Both the position numbers and the translations under genes were made by a program. The notes beneath the pieces are model-generated. The model worked only from the letters and a program-made list of their open reading frames with translations. It did not search any database and was not told the DNA's origin. From Collybia mongolica (lineage: Eukaryota; Basidiomycota; Agaricomycetes; Agaricales; Clitocybaceae), in NCBI GenBank assembly GCA_013420905.1, contig JAAXNY010000008.1, positions 868,001 to 932,000 of the forward strand: a stretch of DNA of 64,000 nucleotides. Reading direction: 5' to 3'. Below are positions 48,477 to 61,427 of the stretch, piece after piece. Every line of letters begins with the position of its first letter. Position 1 is the first letter of the stretch.

Positions 48477-49432
48477 ATGGCCGGTACAATTCCACCAAGA
48501 CTCCCGCTGCCACAAATCGCGGACGATACTATGGCGCGCTCCAGTTCGATAATCATGGAACATATAGCTGAAGGGGCATCCTCGGAATCGACCTTTCTGA
48601 CAGAGCACGATCTTCCAGCTCTTGATTCTTCGCTCTGCCCAGGATTCCAGCCCTCAGAAGTGAGGGTGGTTAATGCCGACTCGTTTACTGTAGCTCGAGA
48701 CATCATCAAAGACGACCCTTACGCTCATGGAAAAGTTTCCGTTCTCAACCTTGCCAGTGACGAAGTGCCCGCTGGTGGTTGGGATATTTTCCGATCCAAG
48801 ACACAGGTTAGCCCCGAAAACCTTCGTTTTATTGGGCCGTTTGATCGAAAATCAACAGGAGGAAGCACTCTGTTACTCGTCCACTTTATTCTGTACTCTC
48901 AAACCCTCGTACTACCCCTGGCCGAATCTCGGCCCAGGATCAGTTTCAGGCATTTATTCGCCCGGCGTTGTCATCTTCAAGGACGACTTAGACCATGGTT
49001 GCATTGACCTTGATCCTGGCGATCGAAGAATAGTATCCGTCTTGACTGTCGCAGCACCTCGAGGACCAGAGCTTACTAAAGACAAGACTTCCTTCAAAAA
49101 CAGCTCCGATCTTAACGATCTTAGGGGGAAGATCAAACTGGTCTATCGTATGGCAGCGCGACACGGACAGCAATACTTGATTCTCGGTAAATCGTAATCC
49201 AATTTATGATAGGAAGCGTACTAAATCTTATATCTTGAATTCAGGTGCAATGGGATGTGGGGCGTATAGCTGTCCCCCCGAATTGGTTGCGGAAGAGATG
49301 AAATCCGCTTTACTTGATCCTGAATTTAACGGCTGGTTCCGTAGGGTTGTGTTTGCGGTTTATAGTAAACCGAGAAACGGGCCCGGAAATTTTGACATCT
49401 TCCAGACTGTTCTCAATGGGGTGAGTGTGTAA
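48477..49432 (+). CDS. Microbial-type poly(ADP-ribose) glycohydrolase-like protein
   Basis: Macrodomain-type protein of the PARG_cat/DUF2263 family, which removes ADP-ribose. Exons 48477-48806, 48859-49186, 49245-49432 give 281 aa with continuous phases. Motifs: VRVVNADSFTVARDI, VSVLNLASDEVPAGGWD, QEEALCYSSTLFCTL (Gln-Glu-Glu is the conserved acidic signature), GIYSPGVVIFKDD, DRRIVSVLTVAAPRGPEL, and C-terminal GAMGCGAYSCPPELVAEEMK, where the phosphate-binding Gly loop is expected. The usual Gly-Gly-Gly before QEE is replaced by Ala-Gly-Gly-Trp with a short insert, as I recall for other fungal members. A role in ADP-ribose metabolism or signalling is inferred. Confidence 0.85.
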
Positions 49433-49678
49433 ATAGGTTAAGTAGACAACGTTTTTTGTTAAGTGATATGAAATACAATTTGACTTCTTCCCGCGCGACT
49501 TGGAGGGGTGGATGTAATTCTAGTTAATGAATGATAACTGTACACCATGAACCAGGACCGAATGTATCAGACATTTCCAAAAAGTCGTCCCGTCCGACTA
49601 AAGCTTAGGCAATGGGCCGAAAGGATTAAAACTAACACCGGTGCTATCCGTGCGCCCAGCGCGTGATCCTGAGTTGTC

Positions 49679-51130
49679 CTAGCATAAATCAAGGTACATG
49701 AATGGCTGTAAGCAGTCATTTATCACAAATGTACTCACATTCTTTCCCGCCTCCGATTTGGTGGATCTCCACGTGTCTTGCTGGGATGCTGGTGGAATTA
49801 ACTGTTGGGACGATCCAACTCTAATCCCTTTCCTTGGCTGCGTGGAGACCTGCGGTGGAATGAAGCCTTGTGTTTCGAAACTATGCTGGGTAGGCCACTG
49901 TTTCGACGTGCGACGGGCGTTAGGAACTGACGCATGGGGACGTGTATTGGTATTAGGCAATACGGGAGTCTCAGAGCTGGAATACATAATCTGGCCGGAA
50001 ATGAGGGTATTGGTTGTGTGTCGCGGTGTATATGATGACGTGAACGATGAACGAAGTGGGCTACTCTGATAATCACATAAATTTGTGTTCACAGGGTGAG
50101 AATATCATGGATATAAGCTCACTTCCGTTGATATCCACGCCCGATCGATGACTTGACTAGGAGGGGGAAAGTCGCGATGATATATATCGACACTATTCCG
50201 ATAGTTATCCCACGTGTTTGAGGACTTCGGGCTAGGTGTTAAATTTGTGTGATTCTCCTGAACATGCTGTTAAAAGTATCAAAGATCAGAAACGTACACT
50301 TTCACTGGAGTTGTATAACCCACGTGTAAGTGTTCCACGTCGTCCTTGCAGCCACGACCGCATTTTTCACATTTCTTGTGTTTCACTGAATTAGCGTAGT
50401 GCACATGCACATCGTCAATAGTCTTGAAATTCTCCTTGCAGGTAGTGCACTGTAGTTCAGGATGAAACAGGGAAACGTGCTGAAAATGATTTACATCATT
50501 GAGAAGTCGGATGATTAATTTGCTGGTTTGGGAGAGAAAAAGAGTACAAAATACCTACGTCATTATAGGTGGTGCTGTTCTTGAAGCTCCAGCCACAGTT
50601 GGTGCAAGATGGGTGATTGTCAGATTCTTTGTAATGGTCTTCCAATGCGTCCTCATCAACAAAAACGCCATCGCAAAGGCTACAGGTGATTACGCGGTGA
50701 GAGGTTTTGCGATGCTAGAGCACTAGGTAAGCGAACCGCCATCATTGAGCAATAAAACAATCACGTCGTCGCGTTCATTAACGTCCTTGAAGCCTTTTCC
50801 GCAGCGAATGCAGTTAGGATGAGCGGGAGAGCCACGGTAATGATCGTCCAAAGCGAACGATGTTGTAAAGCTCCGCTGGCAGAGTTCGCAATCGTACGAA
50901 GGAGGATGTTTCGCTGCAATATGCTACAGCGTTTATTAAGCAAATTATCAGATACACGAAGAGCGAGGAAGGCATGAGGCCATCGATCTTACAGATTCGA
51001 GCGCGATTTCGCTGATGAACCGCCTATCGCATTTCTGGCAAAACGGGTGCTGGCTTCCTGAGCTCGCAAGGTGTTGATGAAGAGCCTCTTTGTTGAGGAA
51101 GGGTCGATTACAATGAATACATGTCGGCAT
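49679..51130 (-). CDS. C2H2-type zinc-finger protein
   Basis: Minus-strand gene from ATG 51130 to stop 49679 with about six introns in phase 0. Repeated Cys-x2-Cys pairs are visible: CIHCNRPF, CQKCDRRFISEIALESH, CELCQRSFTTSFALDDHYRG, CIRCGKGFKDVNERDDH, CSLCDGVFVDEDALEDHYKE, CTNCGWSFKNSTTYNDH, CTTCKENFKTIDDVHVHYAN and CEKCGRGC. Several introns split a finger just before its first His (for example ES|H and ND|H). The pattern of alternating C2H2 fingers with short ones is typical of agaricomycete zinc-finger proteins of unknown target. The C-terminal half is Ser/Thr/Gln-rich and disordered. The last residues depend on whether a small terminal intron exists near 49733. DNA or RNA binding is likely but unproven. 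Confidence 0.85.
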
Positions 51131-52542
51131 TTCAAGTTAGAGAGTGAAATATTTCATAAACTCCCTTGAGAAGTCCGTCCGTGATTTATGTATACGAGCT
51201 TTGAAGGGATCAGGATAGGTGGCTGAGGTGCCTCGATTCGGAGACCATGGAGGGAAGCTGGACTTTGACATGTGAGAACCAAAACTAAACTTTACGACGA
51301 CGGGGACTCCTTGGAAGCTGAGTGTATGTTCGATGCTCGCCCGCATCCCCGCGCGCGTGAGTCATGAGTTGGGCACATCGCCACCCGGCGGTATGGCCAG
51401 ATCACCGCACGAGAGAAGTCGGAGGGATCTCCAAGTTCCTTCCGACATCGATCTGCGCATTTTGTCAAATAAAGTGTATCAACAGGTCGGCGACGGATTT
51501 TCGGTCATTCGTTTTCCCTCGATAGTGACATGCCTTTAGCAGCAAATTTTGTCTAAACGATTTTTTGAAGCAATTATAGAATCACATTGGCGTCACGGAC
51601 TCACTGGCATGTGTATGGAGATACAGCGTGTATCCTTCACATACTTCCGCCGTCGGGAGCACTGGCGCGGGGTTCTACTTTCCTGAATAGCATGTGGGGG
51701 AGTAGAGATGGTAGATTAGACTCCGTTGGACCGCCTTCCTGCTTCCATGCGACATGTTTATAGATTGTGTCCTTCGATGATGGGTCGCCGCAGATCTGCG
51801 AGATGAAGAGAGAAATGATTTCACAGATAATACATCGATACATGTCAATTAGTAAAATAGGGTGGAGATCTAGTGAGATCTTTCTGATTCTTCTCTGGGG
51901 TGGCCCATGACCCCAAGGAGACGAAGAGGCACGGATCGAATGTTGAGGTGTTCTTGAAGCGACCTAGCCCTACATGAGGGGATAAGTGAGCAAGCGCTCT
52001 CGTCAAAACTAGTTTTGAAGAACAGGAAAGTCCATTTTCAGAACGGTCGAAGCTCGTCAAAGGATGAAATTCAATAGCATCATTGGGGTTTGGTTTTTAA
52101 TCTCAGCGGCACTGTGATGAGAAAACGGCTCATGCATTTGGTGACCGTGGTTCACAGGTTATCGATATCGGCTAAAAGGGCCAGGAGTTCTCAGACGATA
52201 TCTCGCGAGCTTCCAGTTGGGACAAGCATGTCAATCAGAATCACTATCGGGGTTTTCGAGGAAACTGTGCATGTCAGACTCGGACATTGACGGGGTATCA
52301 ACCGCGTGTGTTGGTTGGCGGCTTTTCTTTACATAAGTCATACCACGCTCCGAACAAGGATAGTACTGGACTCAATGATATTTTCGCAGAGATGTGTGAG
52401 ACAAACCAAGATGATGAGGTACGGGTAATATGGACGAGTGAAAAGTAAAAGTGTAGTGGAACCATACTGACAAAATTGCAAAGTACAGATAAGATCAATG
52501 CATAGGTGATTGTCCGAAGTATAAGCATGAAAGACACGTCCA
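51131..52542. other. Intergenic, no gene recognised
   Basis: About 1.4 kb. On the minus strand an ATG near 52286 starts MSESDMHSFLENPDSDSD and then meets a stop. I could not chain it to further exons of a known family. Confidence 0.4.
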
Positions 52543-54682
52543 TCAGTCAACCCACTGGACGTTTCCAAGGTCAAGAGCCCTTTGGAACGATGCTGCAGGG
52601 GCGTATTTCTTCCCATTGGTGAACTCGGCATCCATCCTCATTTTGACGCTCCTATGGATCTTAATGATGTTCTTCTTCTGTTTAGGAATGAAGCGTCCAT
52701 TCCCGAGATTGCAACCCATGTAGGTTCCCCACGTATTATCACTCCTCTGGTAGTGCTGTTTCATCGGGAGGAGCTCCAGCATCCACCAGAACCACGCAAG
52801 CGACAGCTGGTCGTAGATAGGCGAAAGGACATCGAGCAACTCGTGTTCCTCTTCGCTCTTGGGGTCGTCGACACTGATAAGACCGTTTGGTTCCTCGAGT
52901 TCTTTCAGCATGGCTTTCACTTCTGCCTTGGAAGGGATATTTTGTATTTGACGGCCGACGGCTGAAAGGGGCGGGGGTCGTGGCTGAACGACAGGATAAA
53001 GCATAGCCGGATCGATACCAGCACTCTTCATTGCCTCCGATGAAAAGAGAATACCAGTGTCAGTTTTGAAACATTCACGGATCATCCATCGCAAAGCAAT
53101 TCGGGCAAGACTATGGGGTATGCCATTGTTGACTGATCCACCACCAACATCTAACATGGGGAAAACGAGTTAGGTACACTCAGATGATGCCGAGGTAAGT
53201 GAAGGCTTACCACAATGGCATCCGGAAAACCATACCTGAGGTTTTGTTAGGTTGCTATTTCACTCAAACGTGGAAAATGAACTAACCTCCTCAATGTCGG
53301 TGGGCCGTTCGATATGATCGCTAAATTGCCTCTCCATGGCCTTGAGAGTTCCGGTCTTTTTCTGTTTCTTTGGCTTGTTGTTTGCTGTCGGCTTGGTGAT
53401 GGTACCCTCACCGTTGGCAGCATCATCAGCGTCGGGTTGCTGACCCTTAATACCAAGCTTGGCCTCTTTTGCATTGGGACGATTCCACAAATTGGCTTTG
53501 AACTTCGCCCGGCGCTCGTCGAGGGCAACAGCATGCCTAAAGGTTTTCACAATAGTATTGGACGTCGTGAATGGAAGGCGACGAGGAATCAGTCCAACCG
53601 AGTTGACAGTGTCCCTAGACAGACATGTCAACAAATACGCCCTCCTGACCGCCAACTTCACTTACCAAACACCAATGAACTCGATGGGGACATCAACGGA
53701 GAAAGCTTTTTTGAAAGCGTTCGATTGCTTCCACCCGAGCTCATCGACACGTGTGAACATTTTGTACGCGAATGGTACTTGCTGGTGATTGCATGCCGGA
53801 AGCAACCCAACCTGGTAAGGTGGAATGTAAGATAACAGTTACGGGAGAGGTAGTGGGAAGGTGTACCTTGTGAATCATCCCAGCAAGACCTCGAGCAGTA
53901 TAGGCACCACGCGAAAACCCGAAGATACAGATACGATCACCGGCTTGATCTGGAGATGTTCAGTCATTAAAGCGGCCTCAACGGGGATTGGCTTACAGTT
54001 CTGCATAAGGAACTCATAACCGTCTAAGCCGAGAAAGGATCAGTGCCCTGAATCAACTCAGCAAGAGAATCAGGGTAACATACCCATCACATGAGCGGAG
54101 AGATTCCATGCAACGGCTTCGTCTAACGTCTGTCAAGTATCTTAAATAATTTAGTCCACTCCGAATTCTCTGTCGTACCTTCGATATCTTAGCGGCAAGA
54201 GGAGTCGCAATATTCGGAGAGGTATATGTTCCAATCCCAGCCTATTGGTATTACATTTACTTAGGTGAGTATGATATGCTGGGCGAGACGTAGGAAACTC
54301 CTTGCCTGATAGTAAACCATCTGCTTGTCACGGTCGTCCTTTCTCAGCATCGTGAAGAGTTCGACTATATTTGAATTCTACAAAACATGTTAGGCCTTGG
54401 AGGAAACGGGGGGAGTGTTTGGGCACGTACGTCTGAATCAAATCTGGTAACGTGCGTTAGTATCGTGGAAAATGGTGTTATGTCTTTCACTTACTGATCT
54501 CCTGTACCATCGAAACAAAGCACAAGGGTCCTGGCGGGGTGGGTTTCACGAAGAGGAATAGTACGGGGAAACTCCGCGCTGCTGGCATCTTGACGAAAAG
54601 TGGAGGTCTGGGGACTACCATTTATCGTCAAAGTATCGCTGTACATCGAGCTGGTTGTTCCATCTTGAGCGTGTCCGGACAT
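52543..54682 (-). CDS. DUF2235 alpha/beta-hydrolase-like protein
   Basis: Predicted serine hydrolase of the DUF2235 family, the fold also found in bacterial Tle1 phospholipase effectors and common in fungi. ATG 54682 (MSGHAQDGTTSSMYSD) to stop 52543, about ten exons in one frame. Motifs in order: TLVLCFDGTGDQFDSDNSNI (oxyanion Asp region), YYQAGIGTYTSP, DRICIFGFSRGAYTARGLAG (Gly-x-Ser-x-Gly nucleophile elbow with Ser), IEFIGVWDTVNSVGL (catalytic Asp), WFSGCHCDVGGG (likely catalytic His region). A Lys-rich insert KPTANNKPKKQKKTGTL lies before the His region. The intron 54305-54242 uses a GC donor (GCAAGG). The exons between 54300 and 53600 are short and numerous. No signal peptide, so it acts inside the cell. 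The substrate is unknown. Confidence 0.9.
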
Positions 54683-55921
54683 GATGTTAGAAGGCAAGGA
54701 AGGATGCGAGTTTTCCGCTTTCTCAAGTCATCCCTTATATGATTGTTGTAAACTACTTATTCGGTGGATATTATGTCCCTTGCATTCCCGCTCTATTCGA
54801 CGTCTGATCTACCTTTGACGTGGGTGTGTGTAATAGAAGGCTCGAATGAACCCTTGGAGCAAACGATACTGTAAGTGGCTGATTGAGTGAATTTGGTCCT
54901 CTCACGGGATTACTTACAGGTCAGGGCTCCAGTATGATCGATGGTATGGAAGTCGTAAGGTCCAATCACAGAACGACATGGCTGTGCACTAACATTTCAA
55001 GCCGAGTGGTACCATAATAGCAACATTGTGATGAACCTGACAATTGAATTTAAGTGAAAGTTGTTCAGTGGCTGTTGAGTTCGTCCAAACTAGTACTTGC
55101 TGGGCGGGATAGACAAGTTTCCAATAGTCATGATAACTATGCCGTGCAACCAAATTGTAGCTCATCAGTGGGCGGGAGTCGAAGGAACGGAGACAACCTT
55201 GTGCCGAGCGGCAAACAAGGCGATCACCATCACGTAAGTTGACTTCGGCAAATTCATTGAGACCATGGTTGACTGCTTTGGAGCATTGCCACATAACCTC
55301 CTCTCTGTCTTTAAAGTAGCAACTACTTACTGTTTCGCACCCAATGTGCAGCCTGAACTACCCTCGCACAACTCAGCATCACTAATTTTGAGAGGACGTG
55401 AGTAAATAACGTCTTCTTATCAGGTCCCAAGATCAAGCGAATCTTCCATAATTGCTGTCGTCGGTCTGCCAGTTCATCGATTTCTCCTGATAGGACCAGA
55501 TCCCGCAGATCCCAAGCCTGCGAAAAACCGGAAGGATAAATATATCCTTATGGAAACTGTGTTCGTCAGTGCTTTTCCTGGCATATGCACCCTCGTCGAG
55601 TCAACACACGGATTCTTCTGCCTTCATTCGCCTTTCCATACGCAGCACAAGCTCCCACGATTGAGCGTGAGGCATACCTTCTCCTCTCCTGGTTGTTCCC
55701 ACTTGGACGCAAAAAATGAATGGATGTCCATCTGCGCCTTTTTATTACGCTCCCGATTAAAGCGACATCGCGGTTGTCTGCGGTTCGGACGTGTACTAAT
55801 TCGAGGCTAGACCCTAGAGTGTGGTAACCGACGTTCCATGACATTGATAGTCCTGCATCATATCGGAATATATAAATCATGTCCTCTCTTCGGTGCAACA
55901 CCTTGTTTAGCGTGAATTATC
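54683..55921. other. Intergenic, no gene recognised
   Basis: About 1.2 kb between divergent starts (DUF2235 minus, Ppo plus). Minus-strand 55901-55566 and plus-strand 55550-55810 are open over about 100 and 86 codons respectively but lack family features. It should contain both promoters. Confidence 0.4.
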
Positions 55922-58900
55922 ATGGCCGACGTTTCTGCCTCTCAAGCTTTTACCATGGGCGTCGACGCCGTTTATCTATCTAAGCGTCCATTACCCGCTG
56001 CTCCGACTGGCTACTATGACTGGCAGATTACGACAGACCCTGCGGATGATCGTGAAGGCCACTCAGCAGTCACCAACCTCGTGAACCGAGTATGTACATT
56101 GCTTCATGTCCTGTTGGGCCCACCTTATGTTCGCTTTATAGGTGCAAGCTTTTAAAGCAAAAGGCGAATTCAAACCCGACCCAAGTCATGTTGTTCGTAT
56201 ACGATCGTCATGAGCCCGTGCTCAGCTTATAAATAATTTAGGACGCGTTTTTGGATGCCCATAACAACCCAACTTCCATTGATGACCGTAAAGGGGCTGT
56301 ACGTAGAGTGCATCTACCGCAATTCCAGACTGATATGATACGTTGCAGTTTGCGACGGGCCTCGGGATTCTTGCGCGCCTGGACCCCCATACTGACCTTG
56401 CGAAGAAAATGAACGACTCTGTAATATCTACACTGTACAACACTGTACCACATCCTCCCGCATCGTATCTGGGGCCTGATCACTGCTTTCGCCACGCTGA
56501 TGGAGGAGGGAACAATCTACAAGATCCAGATTTGGGACGTGCAGGCACTCCTTATTCCAGGAGTGTACAAGGAAAGTCTGGGCTACCGCGGAGCTCTCTC
56601 CCCGACCCTGGCTTGATTTTCGATACCATCCTCCGAAAGCATGATGTCAGTTGGTTCCGTGCTACTATGTGACTTGAACTAATGGCCCAAATAGCACCAA
56701 GACCATGCAGGAGGAATGTCTAGTTTAATCTTCGCTTTCGCTGCGATCGTCACTCATTCTTTATTCCGAACGGACCACCGGAATATCCACATCAACAACA
56801 CCAGTTCTTTCTTGGACCTCAGTCCGCTTTATGGCCATAGTAAGTGGAATTTCGTTCCTGAACACTATCCTCATTGACATTCCCATTCTCAGACCAAGCA
56901 GCCCAAGATAAAGTCCGTGACAAAGCAGCTGGCCGAGGGCTGCTATACCCCGACACTTTCTCGGAAGAACGTCTTCTCTTCTTGCCCGCTGCCACCAGCG
57001 TTCTCCTCGTGATTTTCAGCCGTAACCATAATGTTTGTTTTAATCTTGTACTGCAGCGCTGCCATGAGCTGACCCATCGTTGCAGTACATTGCAGAGAAG
57101 ATTCTGAAAATTAACGAGCGTGGGACATGGTCTGACCCACCCCCCACAGACGAGGCTAGGAGAGCAATCCAAGATGAACAAATCTTCCAAACTGCCAAAT
57201 TAATCAAGTTCGTTTCTTGTTTGTGTGTCACCATTAATTCTTACAATGATCACGCTCAGTTGTGGCCACTTCATGGCTGCTATTATGGGTGATTACGTTG
57301 CTGGTTTCCTCGGTTCGTCAGAGGGGTGCAATTGGAACATGAATGCCTTTGATGTGAGTTGCACGTTCATGATTGTGAGCCGGATATCTAACCCCGTGTC
57401 ATCCAGCCTATTCAAGGGAAGGAACACAATGTTGCTCGAGGTCAGGGAAATCACTGCAGTGTAGAATTTAATGTTCTTTATCGCGTAAGTCTTCCATTAT
57501 ATTCTGCGTTCAATCATCACTGAACGAAGGGACAGTGGCATGCAACTACTTCCGCAAGGGATGAAAAGTGGACCGAAGGTGTCTTCAATAAAATTTTCAA
57601 TAATAAACCTTTTGATCAGGTCCGTTCTCTCATTTCGCCACATCCCTGTACACTTAAGCTATGCTCTAGTTATCTCTCAGAGATCTCCCTACGATTGCCA
57701 AGGTATTCCAAGATGTTGAGCCCAACCCAGCGAAAAGGGAGTTTGGCGGGTGAGTTTTCTGTTTCGGAGTCGTAGGTACTTATATTGACACCCCCTTTTT
57801 ACCTAGTTTGAAACGTGGACAGGACGGGAGGTTCTCAGATGATGATCTGGCCGACGCGCTACAAACCGCAACTGAGAACCCTGCTGGTGCCTTCCGTGGC
57901 CGCGGAACTCCTCCCGTCCTGAGGATTGTTGAGATCATGGGTATTGAGCAGTCTCGTGCATGGGGTGTCTGCACAATGAACGAGTTCAGGAAATACTTAG
58001 GGCTGAAAGGTGTTACTTTTATCTTTTCAATCTTTATAGAATCTGATTACTAACCTCTGCCGCTTAGTTTTCGAATCTTTCGAGGATTGGAATCCCGATC
58101 CAAAAATTTCGGTAAGTTGTCGCCAACCGTCTTGTTTTTGCTTACATCTCATGTTACACAGGCTGCCGCTCGTCAATTATATGGGCATATTGACAACCTT
58201 GAGCTTTATGTAAGGGATTTCCTATTCGCATCCAGGGCAGACTATTTACAATTCATGTAGACTGGCCTCCAAGCCGAGTCAACCATGCCTCTTACGGATG
58301 GATCCCGATTCGCTTGTGGATTCACAACAACTCGTGCCGTTCTTGGTGATGCCATTGCTTTAGTCCGCGGTGATCGATTCCACACCAGTGATTTCACACG
58401 TGAGTCACGACAAGACATTAATATGAACTTTTATGCTAAATGTGAGGGCTCCCCTAGCGATTAACCTCACAACATGGGGATTCCAAGATTGCCAACGCGA
58501 CATGAACAACGGAGCTTCTGGTGGCGAAAGTATGTCCCTGGTGTTCAGCTAACCAATGCACGGAACCTAACACATGTACTTAATAGTTCCTAAACTCTTG
58601 CTCCGCCACCTTCCTCGCCACTACCAATACGTAAGTCATCAAAGAGTTTTTGATCTAATTTTGCTCATTCCTTTACGACTAGAACAACGTCTATTCGCTT
58701 TACCCTTTCTTCACGCCAGCCAAAATGCAGAAGAGCTTAGCGGCACAAGGCATCATATCTAAATACACTTTCAATCGCCCTGTACCCGTCTCTGTGCCGA
58801 AGGTCCTCAACACATTTACCGCCATCAAGACCGTCTTCAGTGACCCAGCACGGTTCAAAGTTGTGTACCAGAAGCACGGATATGGATCTATCATGACTTT

Positions 58901-60596
58901 CGATGATATGATGAAGTAAATATATTCCATACTGATCTTCTGTCCCAAAGCTAACAAACGAATTTCTCACAGGCATGATCAAGACAGGGGGATGGTAGGC
59001 TTTGACACTAACCTGGCTTCTGCAATTAATTATGCAACGTCCTTTAGATTCTGCAGGCATTGTTCCCTCAAAAGGAGTCGCTCAGTCAATATGTCTCATG
59101 GTTCGCTGAAACTACGGCAAAGAAAATCAAAGAGAAATCATGGCAGTGAGTATAACATACACATCATGAACTTGCGTCAACCCGAATCTCAGGTACCCTA
59201 ATGTTCCCGGAACATATGTCGACATTGTCAAAGATGTCATCAATACTGTGTCTGTTCATCTTGTTGCTGATAAGCTAGTGAGCAATCCGGTATTCTTAAC
59301 GGAACATACTTTTTACAATATTGTCAGACTGGGATACCTTTGAAAACAAAAGAAAACCCATCTGGCCTTTACACAGAAAAAGAAGTCTTCGATATGTTAA
59401 AGACCTTGGTATGTGTCTTTGGCGGTTATACTGTCATTCCATGTTGACTCATGCATTACGCTTTTAGTATACGTACGTTCGAGGCCTTTACCGATTGAAG
59501 TTTTTACATTGATCCATGTTAACAGAGCAGCGTCTTTGTCATATAACGATCCAGAACACGGATTCGCATTGCAAGAGGCGGCAGCGCACACTCGCCAAAT
59601 CATGAACGCTCTCATCACCAAGTCACTTTTAGAGATCTTGCCTTCTCTATCACCTGTACGTCACTCAGGCCCTCTTGCTCATTCTTCAAAGTCTGATGTG
59701 AATGCTAGAACTTTGTAGGAAAAGTAGTGGCTGGAGCTGTTTCATACTTCTGGCCACCCAGCAAGAAATCCCATCACCCTTTCTTAAAGTCTCTTACTGA
59801 CTCTGGCCGACCCTTGGATGAGCTTTTGGGTAACATCCTTGGTATTGCTGTTGGTGCTTCTGTGAGCCATGCACATGCTGCGGTTCACGTCATCGATTTC
59901 TATCTCGATGATGCGCGAGAAAAAGAGAGGCAACATATTTCGCAGCTCGTCAACAATCAGGATTCGCAAAGTGCCGATCTCCTGCGCGGATATGTCTACG
60001 AGGCTATGCGTAAGGATATCCTGCTTTCTATTCCTTGAGTTTGGTTGATTGGCGTATGTAGGCTTGAAACCTCAGTTCCCTGGTCTGTGGAGAGAAGCGG
60101 TCCTGGATGCCACTATTCCCCAAGGAGCGGGACTTCCAGCTATGGAGATTAAGGCCGGTGATCGCATCTGGGCTAGCTTCAAGAATGCACATATCAACGT
60201 AGGTTCTAGGTAGATTTGTAGGCCAAGTCCCACAATCTCACCATCATATGTAGCCCCTTGACTTTCCGGATCCAAAGGTCGTAGACCCGCGTCGTCCAGT
60301 GGCGTCGTACAACCTCAACGGCGCCGGCTTCCACAACTGCCCCGGAACTGCATTGGCTCAGCAGACAATTTGTGAGATCGTCAAGGCCGTGTTCAAATTA
60401 AAAAACATCCGTCGTGCAGCTGGAGATGCTGGAAAACTTACCGGATTTACCGAGGTCATCAATGGGACCGAAACACAGTTCTATATTCAGCGCAATGGAT
60501 CTGTTAGCTCATGGCCAGGATCAATGCATATCGTGGTATGTATGTCACATTTTCTTCGTCACACTGGCGCTGACTTCGTCATAGTATGATGCTTGA
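55922..60596 (+). CDS. Ppo-type fatty acid dioxygenase/cytochrome P450 fusion
   Basis: Oxylipin (psi factor) synthase: an N-terminal haem peroxidase domain oxygenates linoleic or oleic acid and a C-terminal P450 domain isomerises the hydroperoxide. About 25 exons from ATG 55922 to TGA 60594-60596, giving roughly 1050 aa. Peroxidase marks: SIDDRKGAFATGLGILARL, VPHPPASYLGPDHCFRHADG, GRAGTPYSRSVQGKSGLP, FAAIVTHSLFRTDHRN (distal His region), SSFLDLSPLYGHNQ, and EFNVLYRWHATTS with the Tyr-Arg-Trp-His catalytic Tyr/proximal His. P450 marks: YVYEAMRLKPQFPGLWREAV (Glu-x-x-Arg) and NGAGFHNCPGTALAQQ (haem Cys). Splicing around 59400-59730 needs donors at GTACGT and a choice between two acceptors (VRK or VLA). 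No disabling change seen. The products formed (8-, 10- or other hydroxy acids) cannot be predicted from this. Confidence 0.93.
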
Positions 60597-61427
60597 AAGT
60601 ACCATGTGGAACCTAGAAACGTCTATTCTTTGTCTTATAGAGGCAACACTGTAACATCACTGCCGGATATTTGTCAAATCGTTGTACATCCTACCTGGAG
60701 GCATAGGTACATACCTGTGTATTAGCCGTATATTGCTCTAAAGCTGGCCCTTGTCAGCCCAGTAGCACTGCATTTCAAATTTTGCAACGCGTCGCGGGTG
60801 CGCGCGAGCGACATCATGATCATGTGATCGTAACGCGACGCCACGTTAATGAGTAAAAAAGGCCCAGCCAAACAACACGCTCCTAAAGGCATCGTGGAAT
60901 ACCGCTATGGCTGGAACTACAAGTCAAGCCACTAGATAAAGCCCCGTAGTTCAATCTGCAACTCAGAAGTAAAGAAAATAATACAGAGGTGGATGACATC
61001 ATGTTGTCTATGAATCATGGAAAAAATGTCTGCATACCAACATCTTAAATATGCTGATCCAAGAGTACATACCTTGATATCCTTGGCTTGAGTTTTGGGC
61101 ATGGTTAGGCTTTACTCCCTCAGCAAACGCGCTGCCCCATGGACGTGGTATTCTAGTGGGGTACTATCTTGACCAATAGCAGTGCAGACGACCGTTGGGA
61201 CGGGTCGAAATGATTGTAATAGGCAGCGTGCGACCTCACCGGAACGGACTCAAAGAATGAAATTTTATTCATGTCGAGAGCTCTTATTAGACTCAAACAC
61301 ATGAGGGTTGTTGAGTGCGATGTGTGATATGTTGCGTTTCTAGACGAGTCAAATTTCGAGAAAAGGTGTACAGATACAGATTAATAAATACGATAGACAA
61401 TAAATTATGTGATCCATTCCTTAAATA
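60597..61427. other. Intergenic, convergent 3' ends
   Basis: About 830 bp between the Ppo and NNF1 stop codons; no gene recognised. Confidence 0.5.

Noticed and set aside
52140..52290. Minus-strand start MSESDMHSFLENPDSDSD near 52286
   Set aside because: It meets a stop after 18 codons and no downstream exon could be joined to a known protein.
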